Source: Tanypteryx hageni | Taxonomy: Eukaryota > Arthropoda > Insecta > Odonata > Petaluridae | Assembly (NCBI GenBank): GCA_028673005.1 | Contig: CM054120.1 | Location: forward strand, 62,122,057-62,186,056 | Direction: 5' to 3' | Length of the DNA: 64,000 nucleotides | Shown here: piece by piece, positions 34,364-45,550 of the stretch | How positions within the stretch are numbered: position 1 is the stretch's first letter | Layout of the letters: each line of letters opens with the position of its first letter | Translations under genes and position numbers: made by a program | The notes under the pieces: generated by a model | What the model saw: the letters and a program-made list of their open reading frames with translations, nothing else | Databases searched by the model: none | Told to the model about the DNA's origin: nothing

Positions 34364-36255
34364 CAGTGGCGTAGCCAGGTTCTAACACCAGGGGGAGCGA
34401 GCACATAAAAAAGGCGCCACCCTACATACCAAATAAAATAATTTTAAATTCATTATACATATTTATTATGTATTTAAAATCAAAACACAAGAAAGATACA
34501 GTTTTACAATAAGTACGTGTATTATTTTGGATTAAAAAAAATTCACAGTAAGTTCATATATTTATATTGTATATAAAATCAAAAAATAATAAAAACACGT
34601 GTTATTTACTTATTTTATACTTCAAAAGTAAAATCAAAACAATATGAATAATATATGAAGTAACTACAATGGCCTATTTTGTCTAGGCTTTATTTTAGCA
34701 AAGTTATCTATTACTTTACTATAATCTACTTCAGTAGCCAACTGTCTTTTAATGGAGAGCAAAGCTAACCCAGACAATCTGTCTTCACCCATTGTACACT
34801 GCAGGTAGGACTTTATGAGTTTGAGTCAGCTAAAGGATTGTTCCACAACTGTGCTACTTATTGGCAAGGTCAGAAAAATGTGGTACAATGTCGAAAGGTT
34901 AGGATAAATGGATCACATGCCATTGGCTATGATGAATTTTAGTACATTGTTGATGGTCAGTTTCTCAACACTTGAATTTGCCTTACTGTTAGTGCTCATT
35001 ATCTCTTTGTACGTCTTTAAATGAAAGAAACTCTTGCACAATTTTGGTTTGACTGTCGATGATGTCTGAGTACATGTCTGCCAAAAATTCTAATTTGTTC
35101 ACATTATCTGCATTGTCAAAATGCTTTGGATCTAAACCACTAAATTTGGAAGCCACATTTTTAAAATGCTCAAAATTTTACTTGTGCTGTTTATAACAGA
35201 ATCTAGGGACACTAAGTAGGATTCAACAATGAATTTCTTCCGGGCATCAAATATTTCTTTATCCTCTGCAATTTTCTCATGGAATCTTTTTCTTTTACAT
35301 AATCTGTGCTGCTTATATTCCGTAGTAATATCACATTTTCGAGCCAACTCAGTTCAATCTGTTTGAATTCAGATTCAAATTCATTTCGCATATTTTTCAT
35401 ATCATTTTCAAAAAGCTGAATCAAATGAGAAGCTGTTACCAAATCTAGACTACTTTTCTGTAAATATGTGGATAAATTGAAAGCCTTCTCTAGCACTTTA
35501 CTCCAGAATATAAGAAGAACTAAGAATTTGTAAGTATCGAGTGTTGCCAGAATACCCTTTGCCTCAGCGAGCTGTTTAGGAGTAGTTTTTTATCTCACCA
35601 TCCACAATTCTTTGCAGGGCAACTATTACTGCTGGTAAATTCTGCAAGACTGCCTCTACTGCTGACTTTCTGGATGCCCATCGGGTATCACAATGTTCCT
35701 TTAGAGTCAATGCAACAAATTTGATATGATTGCGTTGTTGTTCTTCTAGTATTGAAAGACGAGGCAAACTGCCAGAAAAAAAGGTACCTTCTAGAGTTCC
35801 AAAAAACAACCGAGTTTGAATATTGGAGCTTACTGCATCAATTAGAATTAAATTTAAATTATGTGCACAGCAGTGCGTAAAGAGTGCATTTGGAGCAACT
35901 TCCCTAATCCTTGTTTGGAGACCTGATATTTCACCCGACATGGTACTTGCTCCATCGTAAGACTGACCGTAACACATAGTTAATGACAGCCCCAAGTTTT
36001 TGATTGGTGAAAGAAGAATGTTGAAAAAATCTTCAGCATGTGCTCCAGGTAATTCGCTGAATTGTATAAATCGTTCCACTGCATCACTGTTTACTGTTAC
36101 ATATCGCAAGGATAAAGAAAATTGATCAGTTATGCTGATCGCGTATAGAACAGTCAACACATTACCTTAAAAAATTATTGAAAAGGTGCCACTTTTGGAG
36201 AATGTGCTCAGGGGGAGTGACCGCTCCCCCTGCTCCCTCCCTAGCTATGCCACTG
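34364..36255 (-). mobile_element. hAT element with perfect 8 bp target duplication
   Basis: A 1892 bp element. It is flanked by GTAGCAAG at 34356-34363 and 36256-36263. Termini are CAGTGGCGTAGCCAGG and, complemented, CAGTGGCATAGCTAGGG. The 8 bp duplication, CAGTGG ends and transposase fragments (minus strand) define hAT, ZMYM-like group. Internally deleted at the transposase N-terminus. Confidence 0.92.
34690..36170 (-). pseudogene. hAT transposase relic (ZMYM1/6-like)
   Basis: The conceptual order on the minus strand starts with a 194-codon frame (35576-36160) containing ISITDQFSLSLRYV, YDGASTMSGEISGLQ, ALFTHCCAHNLNL and HCDTRWASRKSAVEAV, which is the DUF4371/RNase H-like core. The 35212-35496 frame (LEKAFNLSTYLQKSSLDL) follows. 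The C-terminal dimerisation segment comes last (LPISSTVVEQSFS, then DRLSGLALLSIKRQLA near 34740-34870), with a stop where the family has Lys. The zinc finger N-terminus is absent. At least two frameshifts. Confidence 0.85.
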
Positions 36256-36269
36256 GTAGCAAGGTAATG

Positions 36270-39200
36270 TGACGCCCGGTGCGGAACCTAAATAAGGCGC
36301 CTCTATAATAGGATGGGCCAAACTTTTTTTTATTTATAACATTTAGCTGCCATACATAGGCCAGCGTTTCTTATTGACAGATAAAAAAGGTAACAAAACA
36401 TATCAGGAAGAAAACATGTTTATTCAATTAGAAAAAAGAAACAAATAATAATAAAAAATAGAAAAACAAAATTAAATCACAACATTACAATTCTGAACAT
36501 ATCCAAAATAAATAATAAATTTATATAGCACTTAGCACATACTTATTTGTCCTAACAGATTGTAACTTTTCTTGCTGTTATAATCTATTTCATTTATCTT
36601 TGCGACTGACATTTCGTACGTACTCAGGGCCGCTCGTGTGTTTCTGCTGCTAGGAGGTGGAGAGATATTTCCCCACCTTCTAGAGAGGAGTAATCTCCTC
36701 ACTGAAGAACTCAAACTTGGCACTGCCATATCTATTAAACTGGAATACGTTGCGGAGAGCTCAGAAGAAAGAGAAAGATGCCAGCAGTGAGCTACTGGGA
36801 CGAGAGGGCTTGACTGTTCGGACAACGAAGGCATTAGCACATGGCAACACAGCATTCAGAGACTCGATGTATGCACAACGGAGGCCAGAGAGAGAATGAT
36901 CTCTTGATGGGGGAGGCTCCACCTACTTCATTCCTATTGGTTCCCATAAGATTGTGTACTGGAAAGCTCTCTTCTTTGCTCTCTCTCTTAGCTGCAAAGA
37001 TATATGAAACGGTATAGTGATGTGAAATCTCAAATTAAAATGTAATTTAGAGATTTTGCTATTTCATGTTCAATCGAAATTGATGCTAAATTTGTCAATC
37101 TTTCTTGGCCTATGGTAGATCTTCAATATGATTTTATTATTTTCAACTTACTAAAACTACGCAAACACAATGCAACAGTCACGGGTAGTGTGAGTAATAT
37201 ACGAAGGGAAATATCTATATTTGGATAAGCGTTTTGAAGACCATAAGAATGAATTAATTGTAATAAATCAAATGAAGAAGCTGACACTAAATTTTCTAAT
37301 AATGAATCGGACAGAAATTTAAAACTTTCTTTTTCTAATAATGAATCTGACAGAAATTTAAAACTTTCTTTTTCTAATAACGAATCTGACAAATTTAAAA
37401 CTTTCTATCTCTAAACAAAATTCTGCAGCATCGAAATCTTATGCATATTTTAGTGCAAGATCTGCTACATATTTTTTTAGTTGTTCCACAGACATGGTAG
37501 ATTTGCCAGTCAGAAAATCAAAATCCGAAGATACTTCAGTCATGGAATCAAAATCACCATTGAATTTGAGTAAAAATAAACAGAAGACAGTGTTGCACTC
37601 TCTTACAAATTCTTATTTATATGTTTGTAAGTACCCTTCATCTTCAGCTTTCTCTGATGCCATGTGTTTTACTTTTCACTTCCATCTTTCTGCAAAATTT
37701 GCTTCGATTTCCATCTGCTCTGCCGTATTTTAAGCTATTTCAAAAATATGTTCGCATTTTGGCTATAGATGACATTAGACCATGTAACATCTTCATAGCT
37801 CCATCAACTGCCAAACTTTTAGTTTGCAAACAAACATTCATGCAAACAATGCAAGTAAGAATATTACAACAAAAATCTAGGACAAATAAATTTGTAATCG
37901 ATTTGTTTAATTAGGGTTTGCGCATCCGACACTGTTGAATTGAATCCTGAGAAATTTTTTTCAAAATTTGGTATACTTGCTGAATTTGCTGATAAAGTGG
38001 AGTCACGGCCCGTTTTTTAGACAACCATTGAGTTGCACAGTGTCCTTTTAAAGATACACTTAGAATCGAAATAAGTTTTTCCCATCTTGACATTGAGCCA
38101 GAAAAGTATGTAAAAATCCTTTCAACTACACCAAAATATGTTATCATGGCTGGTGATGCTACAGCAGCATGTACCCCTACAAGATTAAGGGCATGAGCTG
38201 CACATGGTACAAATTTTGTAAATTCATTTATTTTACTTATGTATGCTTGTACACAATGGTATTTTCCTGCTATATTTGCGCCATTATCATAACCCTGTCC
38301 TTTGCAGTCTTTATGTTGTAATCCATCAGATGTCAGTTTTTCCAGTATTTATTTAGCAGCCCCGTGGCCAGTGTTTTCATGAGTTTTGACAAAATCTATG
38401 AAACCTTCAATTGAATATTTGCCATTTTTTATTCTTATGTACCTAATGATCTCAGTTATTCGATCCTTGTGAGACACATCAGGTGTGCAGTCAAACAAAA
38501 TTGAATAATATTTGGTCTCTTTTATTCTGCAAAACACTTCCAGTTGTACATAACCCCCAAAATTTCGAGTATTTCATTTTGAATTTGAAGCAAAAAATGT
38601 GTTACTGACTGTTTCCTTGATTTAATATTTGCAATGAGTTCTGAAATAAGTGGATGATAGTGACTTATCATTTATATTGTGTTTAAAAATATTCCACAGT
38701 TAGGGTGCCTTATTATATCAGATGCATCCCCAAGGGCAAGATTATTTTTGGCACAGAACATTATAACAACAACTACTACCTTAATAATTTGAAACCACTT
38801 TTCTGTTTCTGCTAATATAGCCATTTGTAAATTATCATCGATTGTCTTTCCTTCAAATAACTTTTTTTAGATCCTTCCAAGACATGTAGCATTTTCTATG
38901 GGCTATTTTCATGGTCTGGTATTCTTGGATTCAAATGTCTCCAATCACAAAAACCCTTTGAAAAATCAATAAATCTGGACCTTTTTTCAGTTGAAAATAA
39001 CAAGCATGAAATGCAAAATAATGCATTTTTGAAGTACAATATAGCAACCATTTTCATTTGACTTTCTCACCATTTGGTAGATTTTTATAAAAACATTCAG
39101 AACTAAAACGCCTACCATCTTCTGAAATAAGAAATGTCTTACATTTAATGTTGAGTTGTGCATTACCAAAAGACTTCTTATTTTATCAGTAACAGGTGGC

Positions 39201-39656
39201 CATTGAGCGGGATCATCATATTTTAATGTAATATTTTGTATTTCCACTTCGTTCAAATATGTTTCTTCTGGCGATACTGGTTTTGCTTCTTGTATCAAAG
39301 ATGTGCATTCTTTAGGTTCAGTTTGTTACGATGTTGAAGCTTTTACTTCTGATATCACAATTTTGTCTATATCAAGTCAAGTTTGTTGTAATTTTAATTC
39401 ATCAGTTTCTGCTATCATAACATTAGCATCATTAGTATCTGTTATCATGGCATTAGCTTCATCAGTTTCTGTTATCCTGGCATTAGTAGCTTCATCAGTT
39501 TCCTTTTGCTTCGATGTTGAAGATTCTTCTACTTCTGATGTCACAGCTGTAGAGAACCACTTTTGTAATTGATTCGACAATTCACAATCTCTTTCGATGA
39601 GTAATTTCCTCTGCTTCACATTTTGCGCACCTTTTAGTAGGGCCCATTTTTTTGTA
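36270..39656 (-). pseudogene. Second hAT (ZMYM-like) transposase relic, heavily decayed
   Basis: Minus-strand fragments appear in the right order. The N-terminus near 39400-39640 has KQRKLLIERDCELSNQLQKW. A zinc-finger approach segment (DPAQWPPVTDKIRSLL) lies near 39170-39230. A DUF4371-like piece (KETKYYSILFDCTPDVSHKD) lies at 38349-38537, and SLKGHCATQWLSKKRAV at 37911-38147. The C-terminal dimerisation domain (LLQLIHSYGLQNAYPN, LPVTVALCLRSFSKLK) lies at 37123-37392 and continues past a stop as TIGQERLTNLASISIEHE. Multiple stops and frameshifts. Termini not identified: the N-terminal side is interrupted by the long-TIR element at 39663. Confidence 0.75.
37280..37400. repeat. 39 bp in-frame tandem repeat (3 copies) within hAT relic
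   Basis: Three units encode SDSLLEKESFKFL on the minus strand. The local expansion inserts residues just before the hAT dimerisation domain. Confidence 0.8.
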
Positions 39657-40219
39657 CCTGCATTAGGGTGGTCCTCAAAATGGCAACTTTTGAATGTTTT
39701 GTCCTACCCTGTCATTCTATGCCAATTACCGACTTAGAAGCTCCACCAAAATTCCAGATTGATCGGATGATATTTAGAGGTCGCACAACAGCGTTCAATT
39801 TTGAACATGGGTGGGTCCAATTTGAACCACCCCCTGAATGGTCCCAAGGTGGTTTACCAAAGTCATTCTAAGATGACATCGCTTTCCATACTTGTGAGCA
39901 TCTGTGAGATGACGAAAAGTGGTGAAATCAGCACTGTTCAAAAAGTTCATATTTTAACATTTTTTTACTCATGTATTTTTATAATTTTTTTTGGCATCCT
40001 ACACTCATATTAAAGTACGAGTCAAGGGAAGTGTCTGAGTATGAGAGTCGACTCAGAAGGACGATGTTTACTGGTTGCGCAATGCCGTTTTGTTCATACG
40101 CAGCCGCAGCACACTGCCTGGCACGTGCTGGGACAGGCACTGACAAGCTGGCATGCATAGTGAGTAGCGCCACCCTCTTGCTGGCGATCGAAACTTCGTC
40201 TCTTCTACCATAAAATTTA

Positions 40220-40397
40220 GCCTCAGTCAACTGCAGATATAACTATCAGTAGCAAGTGTTCATATTATGTAGGCACTAGATAGTGCATGGCATGAGCAGT
40301 GTGCCTCAGCCTCAGTCAACTGCAGATATAACTATCAGTAGCAAGTGTTCATATTATGTAGGCACTAGATAGTGCATAGCATGAGCAGCATGCCAGA
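40220..40397. repeat. 89 bp tandem duplication upstream of the element's gene
   Basis: Two near-identical units begin GCCTCAGTCAACTGCAG at 40220 and 40309. They lie between the left arm and the coding region, a possible promoter or transposase-binding region. Confidence 0.85.
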
Positions 40398-40454
40398 TGT
40401 TGGTTCAGTCGTGCAATTAAGTTTAAATCTCATTTTGCTTAAGCACATCATTCC

Positions 40455-41371
40455 AGAGAAGACTATGTTGAGCTTTTGGAGCTCGTGATTATATTTTTGG
40501 GTGGGACCCCACCTCGAGGTGTTCTTTACCTAGTGACTGGTGCTTTCCATTCAGCACGATGGATGGCAAAAGCCATTTGTCTAATCAAAATGTGGCTTTT
40601 CCAGAGTGAATTCAAACTCACAGCGAGGGAGAAGTCTGTGCGGGATATCTGCATTTTTCTCGTATGAGTTTATGTGAAAGCATGGTACATGGCATCTCTT
40701 GCACCCTCTGCACCAAGGAAGGACCTTCAGCTTTTGCAGTAACTTGTCAGGTAGTTTGTATTATCATTCGAGTTATGTTAAGTATAGTCCAGACTTCAAT
40801 TTTTCACTTTCATAGCAAAATTCTGCATAATTTCCTTAGGTACAAGGAGGTGAACTCTGTGGTGTCTCAGGCTGCCAAAACCAAATTTAAAAACCTTCTA
40901 TGGCACCTGAGTCCTAAGCTTGTGTTATTCGCCTTTTTTGACATTGATTTGTCAGTGGAATGTAAAGCAGCTATGGGTGAAGCTTTCCGTATCCATGAGG
41001 GTGAAGTCAATCCAGCCAAGCATGTCCAGCTGAAAGACGGTGAAATAAACGGGTGCCTGGAACTACATATCAAGGATTTTGTGACCGTGTACAGCAGAGT
41101 TTTCTTTGACCATCTCCATTTGAGTTCTAAGTTCCTTGATAGAAACCCCAAAAAGTGGGACGAATTAGATACCTACAGGCAAGGTCTTCAAATTGTTAAA
41201 AACCTAAGGGTCATAAATGATACTGCTGAATGGGGCATAGCACTCATAGAACAATTTAACAGCAGCATTACCAAAAATGAAGAACAAAAGTAATATTTGC
41301 TTCAAGTTGTTGCGGAGTACCGGAAGAAATATCCAGACTGCAACAAATCATCACTTTGCAAAGAACTGTGA
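40455..41371 (+). pseudogene. C-terminal part of an unrecognised element-encoded protein, spliced, with premature stops
   Basis: The reading frame starts near 40455 (REDYVELLELVIIFLGG). It continues through GAFHSARWMAKAI and TAREKSVRDICIFLV, a TGA at 40667, VKAWYMASLAPSAPRKDLQLL, then a TAA. A GT-AG intron at 40751-40839 restores the frame (LVR/YKEVNSVVSQ). A 150-codon stretch follows (LWHLSPKLVLFAFFDIDLS; GLQIVKNLRVINDTAEWG; IALIEQFNSSITKNEEQK), then TAA, then YLLQVVAEYRKKYPD to a final TGA at 41369-41371. I have an impression of similar multi-copy uncharacterised arthropod proteins but cannot name a family. No classical DDE spacing is obvious. The N-terminal half is missing from this copy. 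Confidence 0.65.
40751..40839 (+). other. 89 bp spliceosomal intron inside the element's gene
   Basis: CAG/GTAGTTTG donor and TTTCCTTAG/G acceptor. Removing it links two blocks of coherent protein sequence in the same frame, whereas reading through gives a stop (TAG) directly after the donor. Confidence 0.65.
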
Positions 41372-42187
41372 GGCCCCAGATTGAGGAATGTGTTGAAAAT
41401 AATCTTACTGATTCTTGGACTTCAATCTTACAATAAAATGAAAAATAAATATATGCAATTGTAACTGTTTTATGACCTTTCAAGTCCCTCGCCATCCTGC
41501 ATGAATGGAATGTTGCGATCACCTACCAGAAAGCGGGTGGCACTGAGCAGTCGAACCCCTGCCTGTATCAGCGCATGCCAGGCAGTGCGCTGCAGGCGGG
41601 TACGAACAAAACGGCATCGTGCAACCGGTAAACATCGTCCCTCTGAGTTGACTCTCATACTCAGACACTTCCCTTGACTCGTACTTTAATATGAGAGTGT
41701 AGGATGCGGAAAAAAACAAAAATACATGAGAGTAAACAATGTTCAAATATGAACAAAATTTGAACTTTTTGAACAGCGCTGAATTCACCACTTTTTGTCA
41801 CCTCCCAGACGCTTACAAGTATAAAAAGCGATATCATCTTAGAATGACCTTGGTAAACCACCTGGGGTCCATTCAGGGGGTGGTTCAAATTGGACCCACC
41901 CATGTTCAAAATTGAACGGTATTGTGGGATCTCTAAATATCACCCAATTGATCTGAAATTTTGGGGGAGCTTCTAAGTCGGCAAGTGGCATAGAATGACA
42001 GGTTAGGACAAAACATTTTCAAAAGTTGCCATTTTGAGGACCACACTAACCTGCATATTATATATGAATAGAAATTTTAACGAACTATTTGGGCTAAACC
42101 TTAACTAAAGAATGGAAACCATCTTTTTTACATTTTAAACCAATATATTTGAATAATGAAAATAAATTTGAAAAATAATATACAATA

Positions 42188-43494
42188 TGAGGGTGAATCA
42201 AAAAGTTCCCGGAAAGTTTCAGTAACAATGTTCCTGCATTCCAAATAATAACAAAGCATTGTTGCCTAAAACTAGAAATATCTTAGCCATAACAATTCAA
42301 TATTTCGTAATAATTCATTCATTTGTTATAGTATAAAATCAGTTTTTCTAACCCATTAATTCATGAGTATGGATAACTTAAAGTTTGAGATTCGAGTAAA
42401 CGTAATGTTTTTGACAAAACTTGGATGGAAATCGAATGCCATTATTCAGGCTTTGCAGAAAGTTTACGGGGATGATGCATCTAAGAAAACTACAATTAAT
42501 GAATGAATTAAACGGTTTAAGCTTGGACGAGAAGACATTAAAAATGACTATCGAAGTGGAAGACCATCAACGTCGATCAACGAAGAAACCGTGGTCGCCG
42601 TCCAATCAATTGTGGAAGAAGATAGATGAGTTTCAGTGCAAATGATAGGCAAACGTTTGGACATCTCATATGGCTCAGCTCAATCAATCCTCAAAGATAG
42701 TTTAAGATTAAGCAAGCTTTCTGATAGATGGGTAACGAAAGCGTTGCGCCTTGAACACAAGACTCAGAGAGCTGACCATGCAGTTGAGTTCCTCAACCGA
42801 TTTGATGCAGACCCAGAAGATTTCTTTCACCGAATAGTGACTGGTGATGAAACATGGATCTATCATTACGATCCGGAAAGCAAAATTGAATCTAAACAAT
42901 GGTTACCACGGGGGTCAAGTGGACCAATAAAGTTAAAAGCTGAACAATCAATCAAGAAGGTTATGGCAATTGTTTTTTGGGATAATGAAGGTGTAATCAT
43001 GGTAAATTTTCTTGAGGGGCAACGGACAGTAACAGGTTATTACGAACAAGTTTTTAAAAAACTGAATGCTGCGCTTATAAAAAAAGGTCTTGGAAACAGC
43101 ACCGGCGAATTCTGTTTCACCATGACTATGCTCCAGCACATTTATCTATGGTATCAAGAGCTGTGCTTCGAGAATTGCGCAGGGAAACGTTGTCTCACCC
43201 ACCCTACAGTCCAGACTTGGCTTTTTCGGTCTTTTTTCTTTTTCCCAAATTAAGGAGCACATCAAGGGAGTTCGCTGGGAATTGATATGTGAGGCCAAAC
43301 AAGCAGTTTTGAACTGGTTTCATTCAAATGATCAAAATTTCTAAAAAATGGGTTAGAACGATGGCAACATCAAATGGAAAAGTGTTTAGAGTTAAATGGT
43401 GAATATGTTGAAAAATAACTCCAAAATAAATGGTTCTTTTTGAGTTTCTATTGTTTCTATGTGATAATTCCGGGAAGTTTTTGATTCACCCTCG
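42188..43494 (+). mobile_element. Complete mariner-family element
   Basis: A 1307 bp element flanked by TA at 42186-42187 and 43495-43496. Inverted ends TGAGGGTGAATCAAAAAG and CGAGGGTGAATCAAAAAC (right end complemented). Length, ends and TA target match mariner. It carries one dead transposase gene. It inserted 130 bp to the right of the long-TIR element. Confidence 0.93.
42363..43418 (+). pseudogene. mariner transposase, inactivated
   Basis: The ATG at 42363 opens MSMDNLKFEIRVNVMFL and the paired helix-turn-helix (GWKSNAIIQALQKVYG, KRFKLGREDIKND, GRPST). In-frame TGA codons replace Trp (INE-stop-IKRF) and Arg (EEDR-stop-VSV). The first catalytic Asp is in VTGDETWIYHYDP. A frameshift near 43105 precedes the second motif (FHHDYAPAH). 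The third motif reads SPDLAFSVFFLFP, with GTC (Val) where the family has the third Asp. Two more frameshifts precede the end (ELNGEYVEK). Normal length is about 345-350 residues. It cannot encode active transposase. Confidence 0.93.
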
Positions 43495-43499
43495 TATTG

Positions 43500-44338
43500 C
43501 ACTTACCTTTTTAATTTGAACTCAGATTAAGTATCTGTACAGGCATACCTCGCTTAATGACAATTCGTTTAATGTTAATTTGTTTTAACAACTCTTGAAA
43601 ATCGCCACCGATATTCAGTTTACAACATTCCTAGTTTTGGTATAATGACAAATTAAAAACAAGATGACCCTGTAAAAATTTTAACAACACATCACTTGCA
43701 ATTCAGCATCCACTGTAGCAATTTTTTTTGACAAATCAAAGTATTATTCACAGCGCAACGTTTATTTAACTGGTACAAAAATTAAAATGTGCATTGCTAA
43801 AATGCTACTTTTTTAGTGGCATAAATACAAGATAATATGCCTTTGACTTTGTATGGGTCATTAAAGTGGGGACTGCGCTGTAATGTAGACACGGCAATAG
43901 ATTGTTATATTTCTTCACGCTCGAAGCGTAATTACTCGGCGATTGTGTTTTTGTAACCTTGGAGCTCTAGCGATGTGTACATTGTACAACAGAGAAGTTG
44001 TAGGGAAAATTCTCACCTCAAATCACCCCTGGCGACTTCAAATGGGAGACCTAGCGACGGGTAGTAGACAGACGAGAGGAGTTGGAAGCTCTCCCCTCAA
44101 GTCACTCCTTACGACAACATATGATACAAAGGCGCTTGGGAAGAACCAATGCCATTTACGTCATACACCCTTACTCCTTAGTAGGCATTAGCCTTTTTCC
44201 TGTGAGGAAGTGTTCGCTTTGATCCGTGTGTTCGTAATTTTTTATAGCTTTTTGCTTTGATAAACCCTTTACATGACCCCAAGCGATCATCAAATAACCC
44301 GCAGAATGTTCTAGTAGTAAAAATAACTAGAAAAACTA
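43500..44338. other. Intronic, Tigger-like terminus, no gene
   Basis: Near 43541 a TA is followed by CAGGCATACCTCGCTTAATG, a Tigger-type terminus. The matching right end was not found. The rest has no recognisable gene. Confidence 0.45.
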
Positions 44339-45140
44339 TAAATCTATGCTGACTACATCCTGCCTTTCTTTCAGTTTTTCTAGGTCCCAGGTCTGTCTTT
44401 CTCTTCTTGTTTTTCTTATTTGTTTGAGCTTTGTACTCACGTCAAGTATTAGAAGGCTGTGATCTGAATCAATGTCCGCTCCTTAAAATACCTTGGTGTT
44501 CTTTATGCTGTTCCTGAATCTTTGTTTTACAAGGATGTAATCTATTTGGCATCTCATTCTATCTCCTGGGCTTTTCCATGTGTATAACCTTCGTTTATGG
44601 TTTTTAAACCATGTATTAGTCACTACAAGGTCATTATTGATGCAGAATTCTACGAGTTTCTCCCCTCCTCGATTTCTCTTCCCAAGTCTGTATTGCCCGA
44701 CAACATTTTCTTCCTGTCCTTCTCCGACTATGCTGTTCCAATCTCCCATTATTATGCAGTTTACCTTTCCTCTTCCGTCTTCTTCATAAATTTCATAAAT
44801 TTGCTCATAAATCTCATCGATTTCTTCATCTTCATGAGCTGACGTTGGCATATATACCTGGATTATCAGCATGTCCACTGGGACTGTTTTTAGCTTTATT
44901 GCCATCAGTCTATCGTTTGTTGCTATTATCTTTGTCACGCTTTTCATCATAACTTTCCTAAGTACCAGAGCTACTCCCCTTTCCTCACTATTCCCTCCAG
45001 AATAAACTACCGTGAATTCTTCTGAGTCGAACTGTCCTTCACCCTCCCATATAGTTTCGCTTAGTCCTATAATGTCAACTCTATTTCTTCTTTCAAGCTT
45101 TCCTGCTTTTCTCATTTCTTACGTTCCAATTTATTATTAG
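44339..45140 (-). pseudogene. RTE-type LINE endonuclease fragment
   Basis: The main frame (44483-45115) encodes an apurinic endonuclease-like domain: VDIIGLSETIWEG, the MGDWNSIVG motif with catalytic Asp and Asn, NTWFKNHKRRLYTWKSPG and QIDYILV. It begins beyond an upstream stop (IGT-stop-EMRKAGKL, where relatives have a Trp-Asn-Val-Arg stretch). It continues past the TAA after NTKVF as GADIDSDHSLLI, retaining the SDH motif, to a stop at 44339. The reverse transcriptase is missing, so it is 3'-truncated. Closest to RTE/BovB-like (craniofacial development protein 2-like) elements. Confidence 0.85.
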
Positions 45141-45485
45141 TGTTTGCTAAAAGAGCAATTCTGATTTTATTTATAATTTTTTTATTTATATGCAGAATTT
45201 GAGTAATATGTTTCTCAATATGAGACTGTTAAATGTAAGTCAATAAAAGTGAAATAATAGTTACATATAAGCTATTTTTTCTACTACCTTGTGTGGAAAA
45301 TTGTAAACATCTGATATAAGTTCTATTGCCATCTATGGAAACATCACGGAGATGTGACCGTAAGTGAGCAGTAAATTTGGAACACGTATGTATGAGTATT
45401 GGATATACATTCAATTTATTAGGAATTAAAATATCATCTTGCACTTAGGTTTGTAAGTACTATCGGTAAAGGGTACCTATATGTG

Positions 45486-45550
45486 AAATGTGCGAGGCGC
45501 AGTCCGACAGCCTAATTAATAGGACTGCCGAGTTCACGCAGGGCACATTT
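45486..45550. other. Two-stem imperfect palindrome
   Basis: The outer arms AAATGTGC (45486-45493) and GCACATTT (45543-45550) enclose inner arms GCAGTCC (45499-45505) and GGACTGC (45522-45528). Function unknown; it could be a fold-back element or chance. Confidence 0.45.

Larger units (their letters stand above)
39663..42049 (+). mobile_element. Unassigned DNA element with about 540 bp terminal inverted repeats
   Basis: A 2387 bp element flanked by CCTGCA at 39657-39662 and 42050-42055. Left arm 39663-40200 and right arm 41510-42049 are inverted copies. They start TTAGGGTGGTCCTC and (complemented) TTAGTGTGGTCCTC. They remain similar through an AATTGAACCACC-type block, the GTACGAGTCAAGGGAAGTG block and a TGCCTGGCA block. 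The unique centre holds two 89 bp tandem units and a decayed spliced gene. Its protein does not match a transposase family that I can name. The apparent 6 bp duplication does not fit hAT (8), mariner (TA) or piggyBac (TTAA). Confidence 0.8.

Noticed and set aside
44580..44842. Plus-strand frames of 69 and 81 codons
   Set aside because: Antisense shadows of the RTE endonuclease fragment.
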